Assembly (NCBI GenBank): GCA_014803525.1
Contig: JAAVBP010000001.1
Coordinates: forward strand, 1-64,000
Length of the DNA stretch: 64,000 nucleotides
Source: a bacterium
Lineage (GTDB): Bacteria > Pseudomonadota > Alphaproteobacteria > Rs-D84
Reading direction: 5' to 3'
A model generated the notes under the pieces. It ran no database searches. It was given only the letters and a program-made list of their open reading frames with translations, and was not told where the DNA came from. Below, in pieces: positions 18,596-26,028 of this stretch (position 1 is its first letter; each line of letters starts with the position of its first letter). The translations under genes and the position numbers were made by a program.

Positions 18596-19423
18596 TTATT
18601 CGCCTTGGGCTGATTCGCCACACTTCATGCGAACAATACCTGTTTCATCAATCATTACCGCACCCTGGGACATGCTGTTTGATATAAAGTGCGCCGCACG
18701 TTCACCATGCCAAGAAATGTCTGTTTTGACCTCTTGACCGCATGCGTGCCCAATGCTGGACGCGTGATATAAAAAGCAGTCACGGTTCGCGCCATCGGCC
18801 GGCAGGCCATTATGCAATACCCATGTGATACCCAACCATTTACGTGCATCTGCACCGTTTGTCATCGGCGTATCACCAACATATTCAGACGAAACGAATT
18901 CTTTCAGCGTCAACAGTTCATTCCACTGGTGCACACCAATAACCGCAAAGCGACGACCATCATCCGGCACATCATTGGTATTTAAAACCTCTAATGCAGA
19001 CAGAATCAGATCCTTGGACAGACCGGTTGAATAATCACCGACACTGGCCGTTGCGTTATTCATTGCGTCGATAATCAATTCGTCTGTTTTGCGACCCAAC
19101 GCATATGCACCGGCACTTGCAACAACACGACGTTCATCAACGTTTGTTTTTAATTCATCCAATGCATCGACCCAATCACCGGCATAATAATCCTGTAATA
19201 TACATTCAACCGGTTCATGGTTCAGATTCATTACCGGAACGATACCATGACGTGATTTGGTACTGGCCATGCCGCGACCAACTTTCTGGAAAGTGGTGGA
19301 TGCACCTATTACACCGGATTTACTGCGAACAGTTGAACGCAGTTTTGTGCCCATCTGCTGATAAGCCAAATGAACATCTGCTTCGAATTGTTTTACGAAG
19401 ACATTATCAATGGAAACTGACAT
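18596..19423 (-). CDS. Phage major capsid protein
   Basis: The 275-residue protein has the look of podovirus capsid proteins: an N-terminal helical region (VFVKQFEADVHLAYQQMG), LRSTVRSKSGVIGASTTFQK, then a P-domain with LQDYYAGDWVDALDELKTNV and RRVVASAGAYALGRKTDELI. It sits after scaffold and before decoration, adaptor and nozzle genes, as in T7. The start at 19423 is supported by family-like length; the upstream GGGG is weak. Confidence 0.85.
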   Translation of the reverse strand: MSVSIDNVFVKQFEADVHLAYQQMGTKLRSTVRSKSGVIGASTTFQKVGRGMASTKSRHGIVPVMNLNHEPVECILQDYYAGDWVDALDELKTNVDERRVVASAGAYALGRKTDELIIDAMNNATASVGDYSTGLSKDLILSALEVLNTNDVPDDGRRFAVIGVHQWNELLTLKEFVSSEYVGDTPMTNGADARKWLGITWVLHNGLPADGANRDCFLYHASSIGHACGQEVKTDISWHGERAAHFISNSMSQGAVMIDETGIVRMKCGESAQGE

Positions 19424-19446
19424 AAAATATTTTCCCCTATTGTTGT

Positions 19447-19478
19447 AAAAAATAAAAGACACGCATTATGTGCGTGTC
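19447..19478 (-). terminator. Terminator upstream of the capsid gene
   Basis: GACACGCA/TGCGTGTC hairpin followed on the minus strand by TTTTATTTTTT. It would stop transcripts from the histone-like or mini-ORF side before the capsid gene. Confidence 0.8.
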
Positions 19479-19500
19479 GGTTTAAAAATTTTGATTACGG

Positions 19501-19620
19501 TTATGCATATATGCGCCGCACATCAAAATTACGTGGGTCCCATATGGGATTATCCGCGCCAAAGATTCAGTCGGACTGGTTGTTCTCATCCGACTGAAAC
19601 TTGGGATTAAAAATGCCCAT
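19501..19620 (-). pseudogene. 40-codon phage mini-frame interrupted by an in-frame TGA
   Basis: Read on the minus strand, ATG at 19620 opens MGIFNPKFQSDENNQSD, meets TGA (19567-19569), then continues in the same frame with IFGADNPIWDPRNFDVRRIYA to TAA. The second half has the ordered look of a small virion protein tail. The TGA lies at the foot of a perfect 10-base stem, TTCAGTCGGA/TCCGACTGAA. It may be a decayed gene, a 17-residue peptide plus non-coding sequence, or a readthrough product. No good ribosome binding site is seen. Confidence 0.4.
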
Positions 19621-19632
19621 GGCGGGCGCATA

Positions 19633-19656
19633 TAAAAACCCCGCAGATGCGGGGTA
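19633..19656 (-). terminator. Terminator after the histone H1-like gene
   Basis: CCCCGCA/TGCGGGG hairpin followed on the minus strand by TTTTTATA. Confidence 0.88.
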
Positions 19657-19660
19657 ATTA

Positions 19661-20032
19661 TTATTTTTTCTTGGCCGCTGGCTTTTTTGCCGCAACTTTT
19701 TTCGCTGCCGGTTTTGCAGCTACTTTCTTTGCAACCGGTTTTGCTGCTACTTTCTTCGCTGCCGGTTTCGCCGCAACTTTCTTCACTGCCGGTTTTGCCG
19801 CAACTTTCTTCGCTGCCGGTTTCGCCGCTACTTTCTTCGCAGCTGGTTTCGCCGCAACTTTCTTCGCTGCCGGTTTTGCCGCAACTTTTTTCGCAGCCGG
19901 TTTTGCAGCTACTTTCTTCGCAGCCGGTTTTGCCGCAACTTTTTTCGCAGCTGGTTTTGCTGCTACTTTTTTCGCAGCCGGTTTTGCTGCTGTCTTTTCA
20001 GCAACTTTTTTCTTGCCAAACAGAAATAGCAT
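19661..20032 (-). CDS. Histone H1-like lysine/alanine-rich repeat protein
   Basis: The 123-residue protein is almost entirely repeats of the type AAKPAAKKVAAKP (about a dozen units), like the C-terminal tail of histone H1 and bacterial Hc2/AlgP-type proteins. Such proteins bind and condense DNA. The start follows GGAGAGACGA and it has its own terminator. It lies inside the phage morphogenesis operon between scaffold and capsid, which is unusual. It could be packaged with DNA or be a host chromatin gene trapped there. The repeat makes it prone to length change. Confidence 0.8.
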   Translation of the reverse strand: MLFLFGKKKVAEKTAAKPAAKKVAAKPAAKKVAAKPAAKKVAAKPAAKKVAAKPAAKKVAAKPAAKKVAAKPAAKKVAAKPAVKKVAAKPAAKKVAAKPVAKKVAAKPAAKKVAAKKPAAKKK

Positions 20033-20135
20033 TCGTCTCTCCTTTTACTTTTTGGACAGAACAAATTTTTTTGTTCTTACTGTTTATTTTATCTGAAACC
20101 GCAAAAATAGTAAAGGAGAAAGTGCATATTTTTTT

Positions 20136-20792
20136 CTATGAATACAACTTTTTAAATCCATTTTCTATTTTTCGAACATACTCTGGTTCGGCATCGCGCC
20201 AATATTTTGGATCACGCATCATTCGACGCAGGTCGCTGTCAGAAAAATTTTCAGACGCATTTTTTTCTGTTCTAACATCCGGCTCCATTGATTGCATCAT
20301 ACGGTACAGACCTTGGATTCCCTGGGGTGTAGCGCATAATGATTCAAACGCATCGGCGGGTAAAAAACGCGTACCAAAATCATTGATTGCATGTAATGCA
20401 TCCATCATTTTTTCTTCACTACCAAAGAAATTTTTTAATTCTTCTTTTGCACGCACATCATTTTGCATACCGAACAAATCAGATATCACAGGTGATAAAA
20501 ATTCTTCGGCCATTTGATAAATTTTTTCAACCTGACTTTTTGTTAGACCGATTTCGTGAAAACGCTGACGAACATCACTGCCTTCGAACATGGCAGATAT
20601 TGGATATTCATCGGCACTGTCCGGAACGCCGATCGCATGATTAAATTTACTGCGCAGATCATTATCACTGTCGGCGGTTGGTACAGATACCATCGTGCCA
20701 ATTTTCTTTTCCAATGCCGTATAAGATTTTATCAAGGCATCTGTATTAACACTGCCATCCTTGTTTAAAAATTTTTCAGGAACCTGTTCCAT
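20136..20792 (-). CDS. Phage capsid assembly scaffolding protein (T7 gp9-like)
   Basis: The 218-residue, acidic, helical protein starts PEKFLNKDGSVNTDALIKSY, typical of podovirus scaffolds, and ends with a basic helix (YVRKIENGFKKLYS) that usually binds the capsid protein. AAGGACAAAAAA precedes the ATG at 20792. Longer upstream frames overlap the holin-like gene and are not needed. Confidence 0.8.
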   Translation of the reverse strand: MEQVPEKFLNKDGSVNTDALIKSYTALEKKIGTMVSVPTADSDNDLRSKFNHAIGVPDSADEYPISAMFEGSDVRQRFHEIGLTKSQVEKIYQMAEEFLSPVISDLFGMQNDVRAKEELKNFFGSEEKMMDALHAINDFGTRFLPADAFESLCATPQGIQGLYRMMQSMEPDVRTEKNASENFSDSDLRRMMRDPKYWRDAEPEYVRKIENGFKKLYS

Positions 20793-21003
20793 TTTTTTGT
20801 CCTTTTGTATCGTTTGTTTTTCGCAGGAAATAAATTCCCCCCAATGTAAAGATTGCCTGTAACATGACGAAAATATCACTGTCCCCGACCAGATATGCCG
20901 CCACGGCAGAAATAATTCCGACCCCGGACATAATATGCGTGCGTCGGTCTGCAAAAAATCCGCCACGTACAATTTTGCCAATCGTATTTTTATCCTTATG
21001 CAT
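20776..21003 (-). CDS. Holin-like small membrane protein
   Basis: The 75-residue protein has a basic N-terminus and two hydrophobic segments (MSGVGIISAVAAYLVG and IFVMLQAIFTLGGIYFL), a class II holin topology, with a hydrophilic tail. Its ATG lies in ATGCATAA, overlapping the stop of the lysin gene, so the two are translationally coupled. Position beside a cell-wall hydrolase supports a lysis role. Confidence 0.65.
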   Translation of the reverse strand: MHKDKNTIGKIVRGGFFADRRTHIMSGVGIISAVAAYLVGDSDIFVMLQAIFTLGGIYFLRKTNDTKGQKNGTGS

Positions 21004-21406
21004 AGAATAATATCCCATCACATTCTGCGATATATCCACGTGCAATTGCCCAATCTGGCATTTCATCTTCATGATGAAAATTTGTTGCCCCGTTACAATA
21101 ATCGCCCAAATTTTGTTTCAGCATTGCATTTACAACACGCAAACACATTTGAAAGCCCGCGTCATTTACATGAACATGCCATGCATTATGTCGTGGTGAT
21201 TTTTTATCACGTGCCGAAAACATTGCAATATCACGCACAATATCAATTGGTGTACGCGATGTAGCAATCGCCGCATTTGCAACCATGGACGCCAATGCCG
21301 ACGCCGCACGTAATGACCCGCCACCGCCTTCTGCATATATTGCACGTGCAATCTCATATTTATCCATTGCAGCGGCATCAGGATTCTTTACAAGATTTAA
21401 ACGCAT
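20996..21406 (-). CDS. Phage cell wall hydrolase, SleB-like
   Basis: The 136-residue protein shows the SleB/hydrolase_2 pattern: YEIARAIYAEGGGGSLRAAS with the catalytic glutamate, SMVANAAI, and the late GATNFHHEDEMPDWA in place of the usual GATHYY segment. It would cleave peptidoglycan at lysis. No signal peptide is present, so export would need the coupled holin. ACGGAGAGAGAA precedes the ATG. It is first in the phage operon. Confidence 0.75.
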   Translation of the reverse strand: MRLNLVKNPDAAAMDKYEIARAIYAEGGGGSLRAASALASMVANAAIATSRTPIDIVRDIAMFSARDKKSPRHNAWHVHVNDAGFQMCLRVVNAMLKQNLGDYCNGATNFHHEDEMPDWAIARGYIAECDGILFYA

Positions 21407-21431
21407 TTCTCTCTCCGTTTATGTACCAAAC

Positions 21432-21555
21432 AAAAAAAAAGCCCGCGCAAAATCGCACAGGCATGAAAAAATAAACAAAAAAATCCGCAACATGTTGCGG
21501 GCAGAATCTTTACTGTTTATGCTTTTATAATATCACAATTTGGAACAAAAGTCAA
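21432..21555 (-). promoter_or_regulatory. Phage late promoter with tandem attenuator hairpins
   Basis: On the minus strand, TTGACT (21555-21550) and TATTAT (21532-21527) are 17 bases apart, a good sigma-70 promoter for the lysin-to-terminase operon. The transcript then meets a hairpin CCGCAAC/GTTGCGG plus T7 (21478-21500) and a second, GCCTGTGC/GCGCGGGC plus T9 (21432-21462). The GCCCGC at the start of the first hairpin can instead pair with GCGGGC of the second, so the two folds compete. Confidence 0.7.
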
Positions 21556-21566
21556 TAGTTATTTTT

Positions 21567-22253
21567 TTAATTCATCATTATTTCATCACCATATACACAA
21601 AATTGTTCATTATCACGCTGCAGTATCAATGCGCCATCATCATTGATTCCAATTAATATTGCATCCATATTTTTATACTTAACCGTTTGATTCAACCCAA
21701 TTGCCCGCTGGGTCCAGCGTGCGCGCACATCCGAAAAATCTGCACCACGCCATACGTCCAAATTCTTCATTATCTGCCCCAGTACATCCATCGCACTTGC
21801 ACGACAATACTTTCCCATACGCGTGGTCGTATAATTTGCATTCACACGTGGATTTGATGTTATATTCACACCGATACCAACAACGACAAAATCACCGACA
21901 TATTCTATTAGAATCCCTGCAATTTTCTTGCCATCCACCATTATATCGTTCGGCCATTTTATGCGCGCATCAACCTTAAAATAGATCAGGCTTTCCGCCA
22001 CCGCCACCGCCACCGCATACGCCAGGCGTCCATCCGGCACATTCGCATCAAATATAAAACTGACATACAGATTACCATGATGTGATACCCACGTACGACG
22101 ATATCGACCACGTCCTGCACTTTGTGCGGCGGCAACAATTGCGGTGTGATCCGTGGCACCATGGTGCGCAATTAGTTCATGTGCATATGTCTGGGTACTG
22201 GGGATTTTGCCGAAAAAACGCAATTTATAATGTGCCAAGACGATATACCCCAT
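21567..22253 (-). CDS. birA: Biotin--[acetyl-CoA-carboxylase] ligase
   Basis: Attaches biotin to the carrier protein of acetyl-CoA carboxylase. The 228-residue product has the catalytic loop AAQSAGRGRYRRTWVS and the KWPNDIMVDGKKIAGILIE motif, then VVGIGVNITSN. There is no N-terminal DNA-binding domain, so it is the monofunctional type. It starts inside the last codons of the winged-helix gene (29-base overlap), suggesting coupling. It lies just outside the phage operon, whose promoter follows its stop. Confidence 0.93.
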   Translation of the reverse strand: MGYIVLAHYKLRFFGKIPSTQTYAHELIAHHGATDHTAIVAAAQSAGRGRYRRTWVSHHGNLYVSFIFDANVPDGRLAYAVAVAVAESLIYFKVDARIKWPNDIMVDGKKIAGILIEYVGDFVVVGIGVNITSNPRVNANYTTTRMGKYCRASAMDVLGQIMKNLDVWRGADFSDVRARWTQRAIGLNQTVKYKNMDAILIGINDDGALILQRDNEQFCVYGDEIMMN

Positions 22254-22644
22254 TATCATTAATGATGAAATCACGACCATATGCCCGGCGCAACTGATAT
22301 ATGGCCGTATCAACAGTATGTGTCGCCGTATTTGGTGAATATCCCAACCCCATTTTTATTTCATCACAACGCATTCCGCCGGTTTTATACAGTAATGTAA
22401 CGATTCGCGCCTGCATACGCGGCATTGATACCGGCCCCCCAAATATTTTTTGCAACACGTCCGTATTATCCAGCGCAGCCAATATCACAGATTTTAATTC
22501 CAATGCTGAAACCGGCCCCAATATATTTAATTTATCAAAATTAATATCTGCGGCATCTGGTGCATCCAACACAGCGGCCCCCAAATCGGTTAAAATTTGA
22601 CGCCACACATCATCAGATGCATAAATTCTAATTCCATTCAACAT
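22225..22644 (-). CDS. Winged-helix-like protein of unknown function
   Basis: A 139-residue protein whose second half (PRMQARIVTLLYKTGGMRCD ... TATHTVDTAIYQLRRAYGRD) looks like a winged helix of the OmpR effector type, ending in a beta-hairpin (FIINDNGVYRL). The first half is not recognised and no receiver domain is visible. The ATG at 22644 is preferred to an upstream start. It overlaps birA and may form a unit with it. Confidence 0.7.
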   Translation of the reverse strand: MLNGIRIYASDDVWRQILTDLGAAVLDAPDAADINFDKLNILGPVSALELKSVILAALDNTDVLQKIFGGPVSMPRMQARIVTLLYKTGGMRCDEIKMGLGYSPNTATHTVDTAIYQLRRAYGRDFIINDNGVYRLGTL

Positions 22645-22685
22645 GTAAAATATCGTATCCAATGTGTGTGCGGATGTCCACAAAA

Positions 22686-22715
22686 AAAGCCGCCATATAC
22701 ATATATGACGGCCAA
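22686..22715 (-). terminator. Terminator after the small XRE gene
   Basis: GCCGTCATAT/ATATGGCGGC hairpin followed on the minus strand by seven T. Confidence 0.88.
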
Positions 22716-22739
22716 TACCAGTATTAAAAACCCAATATT

Positions 22740-22982
22740 TTATGATCTTTCCGGTTCTTGATCGATATACTTGGTAAAATCCTGTATTTTCGACCCGGTA
22801 GATGACAAAATCTTAGATATACTGTTCGTAGAAGGCCAACGCGGTTGTCCCTCCTTGGACCAGCGCTTGCTTTTATTAAAGGTTGTTGGGTCCAACCCGC
22901 TGCATTTTGCCAGACCTGAACAAGACATATTATGAGCCATGGCAAAGCGCTCTATTGCGCGCCAAACATCTTCGTGTGTCAT
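22740..22982 (-). CDS. Small XRE-family HTH protein (repressor N-domain only)
   Basis: The 80-residue protein matches the DNA-binding half of alphaproteobacterial S24-type repressors (WRAIERFAMAHNMSCSGLAK, LDPTTFNKSKRWSKEGQPRW, STNSISKILSSTG) but ends where the protease-like half should begin, after which comes a terminator. It may be a truncated repressor or a small regulator in its own right. GAGGAGATAAAAA precedes the ATG. Operator-like dyads lie upstream. Confidence 0.8.
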   Translation of the reverse strand: MTHEDVWRAIERFAMAHNMSCSGLAKCSGLDPTTFNKSKRWSKEGQPRWPSTNSISKILSSTGSKIQDFTKYIDQEPERS

Positions 22983-23009
22983 TTTTTATCTCCTCTTAGA
23001 TTAGCAATC

Positions 23010-23075
23010 CTATGCGACATTTGTTGGCGGAATGTCACGCTTCCCTTGCTAATTCATAAAAAATTTTATGAAAAA
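23010..23075 (-). promoter_or_regulatory. Operator-like dyads upstream of the small XRE gene
   Basis: Two inverted repeats are visible: GACATT...AATGTC with 9 bases between (about 23022-23042) and TTCATAAAA-AA-TTTTATGAA (23053-23072). Both are of a size and position that suit autoregulation by the HTH protein at 22740. No -35/-10 pair is clear. Confidence 0.45.
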
Positions 23076-23163
23076 TACCCTGTACTTACAACAAGTAGGT
23101 TTTCCTAGGAATCGACGGAATTTCGGCTTTTTTGCACACACTTAGATATACTAAAAAATTTTT

Positions 23164-23405
23164 TTGACAATTCTCTTGACAAACCAATAAAAATGTATTA
23201 CATTTCGATTCGTCAAAGGAAGCAAATCCGATGACCGGGTGCGAAAGCCTCCGCAGGGTCCAGGGATTCAGACTCCCTCCTACATTCTCTCTCCTCTGGA
23301 CCATGGACCCTGGAAACACTTTTTAGAATGCCCAATTTCTTTTTCTCCTTTCCTTCCTTTCGGGGCATTCGAAACACCGCCGGGGCGACCCGGCGGCGTT
23401 TTTAT
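23164..23405 (+). ncRNA. Candidate free-standing structured ncRNA
   Basis: TTGACA (23176) and TACATT (23199) are 17 bases apart, with another TTGACA at 23164. The following 190 bases have no convincing coding frame but good helices: AGGGTCCA (23255) with TGGACCCT (23304), enclosing GGGA/TCCC, and GAATGCCC (23326) with GGGCATTC (23363). It ends in a strong terminator, CGCCGGG-GCGA-CCCGGCGG plus T5 (23376-23404). I could not match it to RNase P, SRP, tmRNA or 6S RNA. Confidence 0.5.
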
Positions 23406-23476
23406 AAACATCATAAAAAAAATACACGGCGGGAATCACCCGCCGCATAAACAATGGAGGTAAAAGAACAGAAACC

Positions 23477-23656
23477 TTAGTGTGAAACTTTTGCCTCTGT
23501 CATAACTACGTGCTTACGCAGTTTCGGATCATACTTGCGGAATTTCATTTTACCCTGGGTATTCTCAGACTTTGTGTTTTTTGTTGTGATATAGAAGTAT
23601 CCGGTTTCGTTATTGCGCAACTGAACAACTTCTTTATTGCCTTTCTTTGATGCCAT
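23477..23656 (-). CDS. rpmG: 50S ribosomal protein L33
   Basis: The 59-residue product is basic and typical of L33 (NKEVVQLRNNETGYFYITTK, KFRKYDPKLRKHVVMTEAK) without zinc-binding cysteines (the C-minus type). The start at 23656 fits family length. It is a single gene next to tRNA-Leu, between 23.4 kb ncRNA terminator and the tRNA, on the same strand as the tRNA. Confidence 0.95.
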   Translation of the reverse strand: MASKKGNKEVVQLRNNETGYFYITTKNTKSENTQGKMKFRKYDPKLRKHVVMTEAKVSH

Positions 23657-23726
23657 TTTTATGCCTTTTATTATTCTGCGGTGGATTATGGGATAAAAAT
23701 TACTAGAAATCAAGTACTTTTTATTT

Positions 23727-23811
23727 TGGTGCGGGCGAGGAGACTTGAACTCCTATGGATTGCTCCACTGGAACCTAAATCCAGCGCGTCTACCAGTTTC
23801 GCCACGCCCGC
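23727..23811 (-). tRNA. tRNA-Leu (anticodon TAG)
   Basis: 85 bases with encoded CCA. The anticodon arm CTGGA-TTTAGGT-TCCAG gives TAG; the long variable arm and GCGGGCG/CGCCCGC acceptor stem fit leucine. The 12-base 5' end, GCGGGCGTGGCG, is repeated 106 bases upstream. Confidence 0.95.
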
Positions 23812-23917
23812 GTTTTACTTGGGCGTGGCGGCACTCCGCTTCGCTGCGTAGTCGCCATATGCCCATATTTTAATTCAGCGGTATGGCGGCACTTCGCTAC
23901 GTAGTCGCCACGCCCGC
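23812..23917. repeat. Duplicated tRNA 5' end and two REP-like palindromes
   Basis: The 5' end of tRNA-Leu (GCGGGCGTGGCG) recurs at 23906-23917. Between the copies lie two related palindromic units of the form GGCGACTACGyAGCGAAGy..TGCCGCC (about 23826-23853 and 23884-23909). The outer ends GGGCGTGGCG (23821) and CGCCACGCCC (23906) form an inverted repeat. This looks like an inserted or slipped small element; no gene fits. Confidence 0.6.
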
Positions 23918-23925
23918 AATTTATA

Positions 23926-24039
23926 TCAATATACCGGATAATTGCGTGGGTATGCATCACCCGGATGGGACAATTCAGATTTAACCCCACATCCCGCCAA
24001 TGCAACCAAAACAACCAAAGACAGTAATATTGATTTCAT
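23926..24039 (-). CDS. Small LptM-like lipoprotein
   Basis: A 37-residue frame encodes KSILLSLVVLVALAGCGVKS and ends ELSHPGDAYPRNYPVY. It has a lipobox (LAGC) right after the hydrophobic segment and the short Pro-rich mature part with C-G-x-K-x-x-L typical of the YifL/LptM family, which helps the LptD/LptE translocon mature. The ribosome binding site is weak and no usual neighbour (lysA) is present, so the call is moderate. Confidence 0.55.
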   Translation of the reverse strand: MKSILLSLVVLVALAGCGVKSELSHPGDAYPRNYPVY

Positions 24040-24155
24040 ACACACATTATAAAAATAAATATACCCACGTGTCAATTGCAAGATGCAGTGAAAAGGCTCC
24101 TATTACTTAAAAAATGTGTGCCGCATATTCTATAAACAAACCAAAGGAGCAAAAC

Positions 24156-25928
24156 ATGTATCTTAGCAATGGCAATTACGAGGCATTTGCCAACCCACAA
24201 AAGCCCAAGGGCATAGAGAAAAAATCCGCCTATATCGTCGGCGGCGGGCTGGCCGGGCTGGCCACTGCGGTATTTTTAATCCGTGACGGCGGCATGCGCG
24301 GAAATAAAATTCATATATACGAAGAATTATCCCTGGCCGGGGGCAGCATGGACGGCATATACAATCCAGATCGTGGGTATATAATCCGTGGCGGTCGCGA
24401 AATGGAGGCCCACTTTGAAACGCTGTGGGATTTGTTCCGATCCATACCGTCACTGGAAAATCCGGACGTATCAGTATTGGACGAATTTTATTGGCTGAAC
24501 AAGGCCGACCCCAGCTTTTCCCATACCCGCGTTATTGAACGGCGCGGAAAACGTCTGCCGTCAGATGGAAAACTGACCCTGACCCAGGGGGCGATCAAAG
24601 AACTTATCAATCTGGCCCTGATGCAGGAAGAAGAATTAAACGACGTTCAAATTAACGAAGTATTCAGCGAAGAATTCTTTGAATCAAACTTTTGGTTGTA
24701 TTGGGCGACCATGTTTGCATTTGAACGCTGGTCTTCGGCAATGGAAATGCGTCGTTATATATTGCGCTTTATCCATCATATCGGATCACTGGCCGACATG
24801 TCGGCGTTAAAGTTCACAAAATACAATCAATACGAATCGCTGATTACGCCATTGGTCAATTATTTGGATGCGCGCGGGGTTAAATTCCACTATGACACAC
24901 GCGTCACAAACGTTATCACCAAATCTGCACGTGGGAAAATCACAGCAACCCAGATCCAGATGGAAAAGGCCGGCCGCAAGAAAAGCATCGAGTTAACCCC
25001 GGATGATCTGGTATTTGTGACCAATGGTTCCATCACAGAATCCAGCACATATGGCACGAATGATACCCCCGCCCCGAAACCAGATGGCATCGGTGGCAGT
25101 TGGCAATTATGGAAAAATATCGCCGCCCAGAATCCTGCATTTGGAAAACCGGACAAGTTCTGCGAAAATATACCTGTTGCGAACTGGGTTATGTCGGCGA
25201 CAATAACATTTACCGACGACCGCATTGTCCCATATATCGAAAAAATATGTAAAAAGAACCCGCACAGCGGTTCCATCGTCAGCAGCGGTCCCGTCACAAT
25301 CAAAGATTCAAATTGGCTGTACGGATTCAGCATTTCACGCCAACCGCATTTCCGCAAACAGAAAAAGAACGAAATCATCGTTTGGACATACGGTCTGTTG
25401 TCGGATACACCGGGTAATTATGTAAAGAAAAAAATTACCGAATGCACCGGTGCGGAACTGTGCGCAGAATTGCTGTATCACATGGGCGTTCCACGCACAG
25501 AAATTGATGACATTGCCAGAAATTCGGCCAATACCGTGCCGTGTCATATGCCGTTCATCAGCACATATTTCATGCCACGCGCCATTGGCGACCGCCCATT
25601 GGTTGTGCCAACGGGTTCGGTCAACCTGGCATTTATTGGTAATTACGCGGAAACCCAGCGCGATACGGTTTTCACAACCGAATATTCCGTCCGCACCGCG
25701 ATGGAGGCCGTATACACCCTGTTAAACATCGACCGCGGCGTACCAGAAGTATTTGATTCATGTTTTGATATACGCGTACTGTTGCGCAGTATTTATTGTT
25801 TAAACGATCGCAAACCATTGCACGATATCGATATGCCATGGCTGGTCAAGGTCCTGGGGAAACAAGGCCTGAAAAAAATCAGCGGCACATACCTGGAACA
25901 ATTATTGCAAGAGGCAAAATTGATATAG
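24156..25928 (+). CDS. ohyA: Oleate hydratase (myosin-cross-reactive antigen family)
   Basis: FAD-dependent enzyme that adds water to the cis-9 double bond of oleic and related acids, giving 10-hydroxy fatty acids; in gut bacteria it detoxifies host or dietary unsaturated fat. The 590-residue product has the N-terminal FAD motif [40 protein letters not shown], and [20 protein letters not shown] near the end, as in the family. AAAGGAGCAAAAC precedes the ATG at 24156. It is a single gene with its own terminator. Confidence 0.95.
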   Translation: MYLSNGNYEAFANPQKPKGIEKKSAYIVGGGLAGLATAVFLIRDGGMRGNKIHIYEELSLAGGSMDGIYNPDRGYIIRGGREMEAHFETLWDLFRSIPSLENPDVSVLDEFYWLNKADPSFSHTRVIERRGKRLPSDGKLTLTQGAIKELINLALMQEEELNDVQINEVFSEEFFESNFWLYWATMFAFERWSSAMEMRRYILRFIHHIGSLADMSALKFTKYNQYESLITPLVNYLDARGVKFHYDTRVTNVITKSARGKITATQIQMEKAGRKKSIELTPDDLVFVTNGSITESSTYGTNDTPAPKPDGIGGSWQLWKNIAAQNPAFGKPDKFCENIPVANWVMSATITFTDDRIVPYIEKICKKNPHSGSIVSSGPVTIKDSNWLYGFSISRQPHFRKQKKNEIIVWTYGLLSDTPGNYVKKKITECTGAELCAELLYHMGVPRTEIDDIARNSANTVPCHMPFISTYFMPRAIGDRPLVVPTGSVNLAFIGNYAETQRDTVFTTEYSVRTAMEAVYTLLNIDRGVPEVFDSCFDIRVLLRSIYCLNDRKPLHDIDMPWLVKVLGKQGLKKISGTYLEQLLQEAKLI

Positions 25929-25988
25929 ACCAACGCCAACTTGTCGTCATTGCAAGTTGGATGCCTTGCAGATACGGCTATCCCGCAA

Positions 25989-26024
25989 GAACCACCCTGC
26001 CCGCTATGTTGGCGGGGTGGTTTA
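25989..26024 (+). terminator. Terminator after oleate hydratase
   Basis: ACCACCCTGCCCGC and GGCGGGGTGGT form a stem followed by TTTAATATTT; a smaller CAACTTG/CAAGTTG hairpin precedes it at about 25937. Confidence 0.8.
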
Positions 26025-26028
26025 ATAT

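Noticed and set aside
19501-19620. Selenocysteine at the in-frame TGA
   Set aside because: A bacterial SECIS hairpin lies directly downstream of the TGA; here the stem ends at the TGA. No selenoprotein family or sel genes are seen.
19647-20096. Plus-strand repeat frame (FAAGFAATFF units)
   Set aside because: It is the antisense shadow of the lysine/alanine repeat gene, which has the ribosome binding site and terminator.
8538-21555. Direct-repeat attachment sites at the ends of the phage cluster
   Set aside because: Only short AAAATCCGC matches in terminator sequences were found, too weak to call att sites; no integrase is present.
23239-23463. Plus-strand 74-codon frame within the ncRNA candidate
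   Set aside because: It runs through the terminator hairpin and T run and has no ribosome binding site.
23790-24014. Minus-strand 74-codon frame over the palindromes beside tRNA-Leu(TAG)
   Set aside because: It crosses the tRNA and repeat elements and has no start signal; the small lipoprotein frame at 23926-24039 is better supported.
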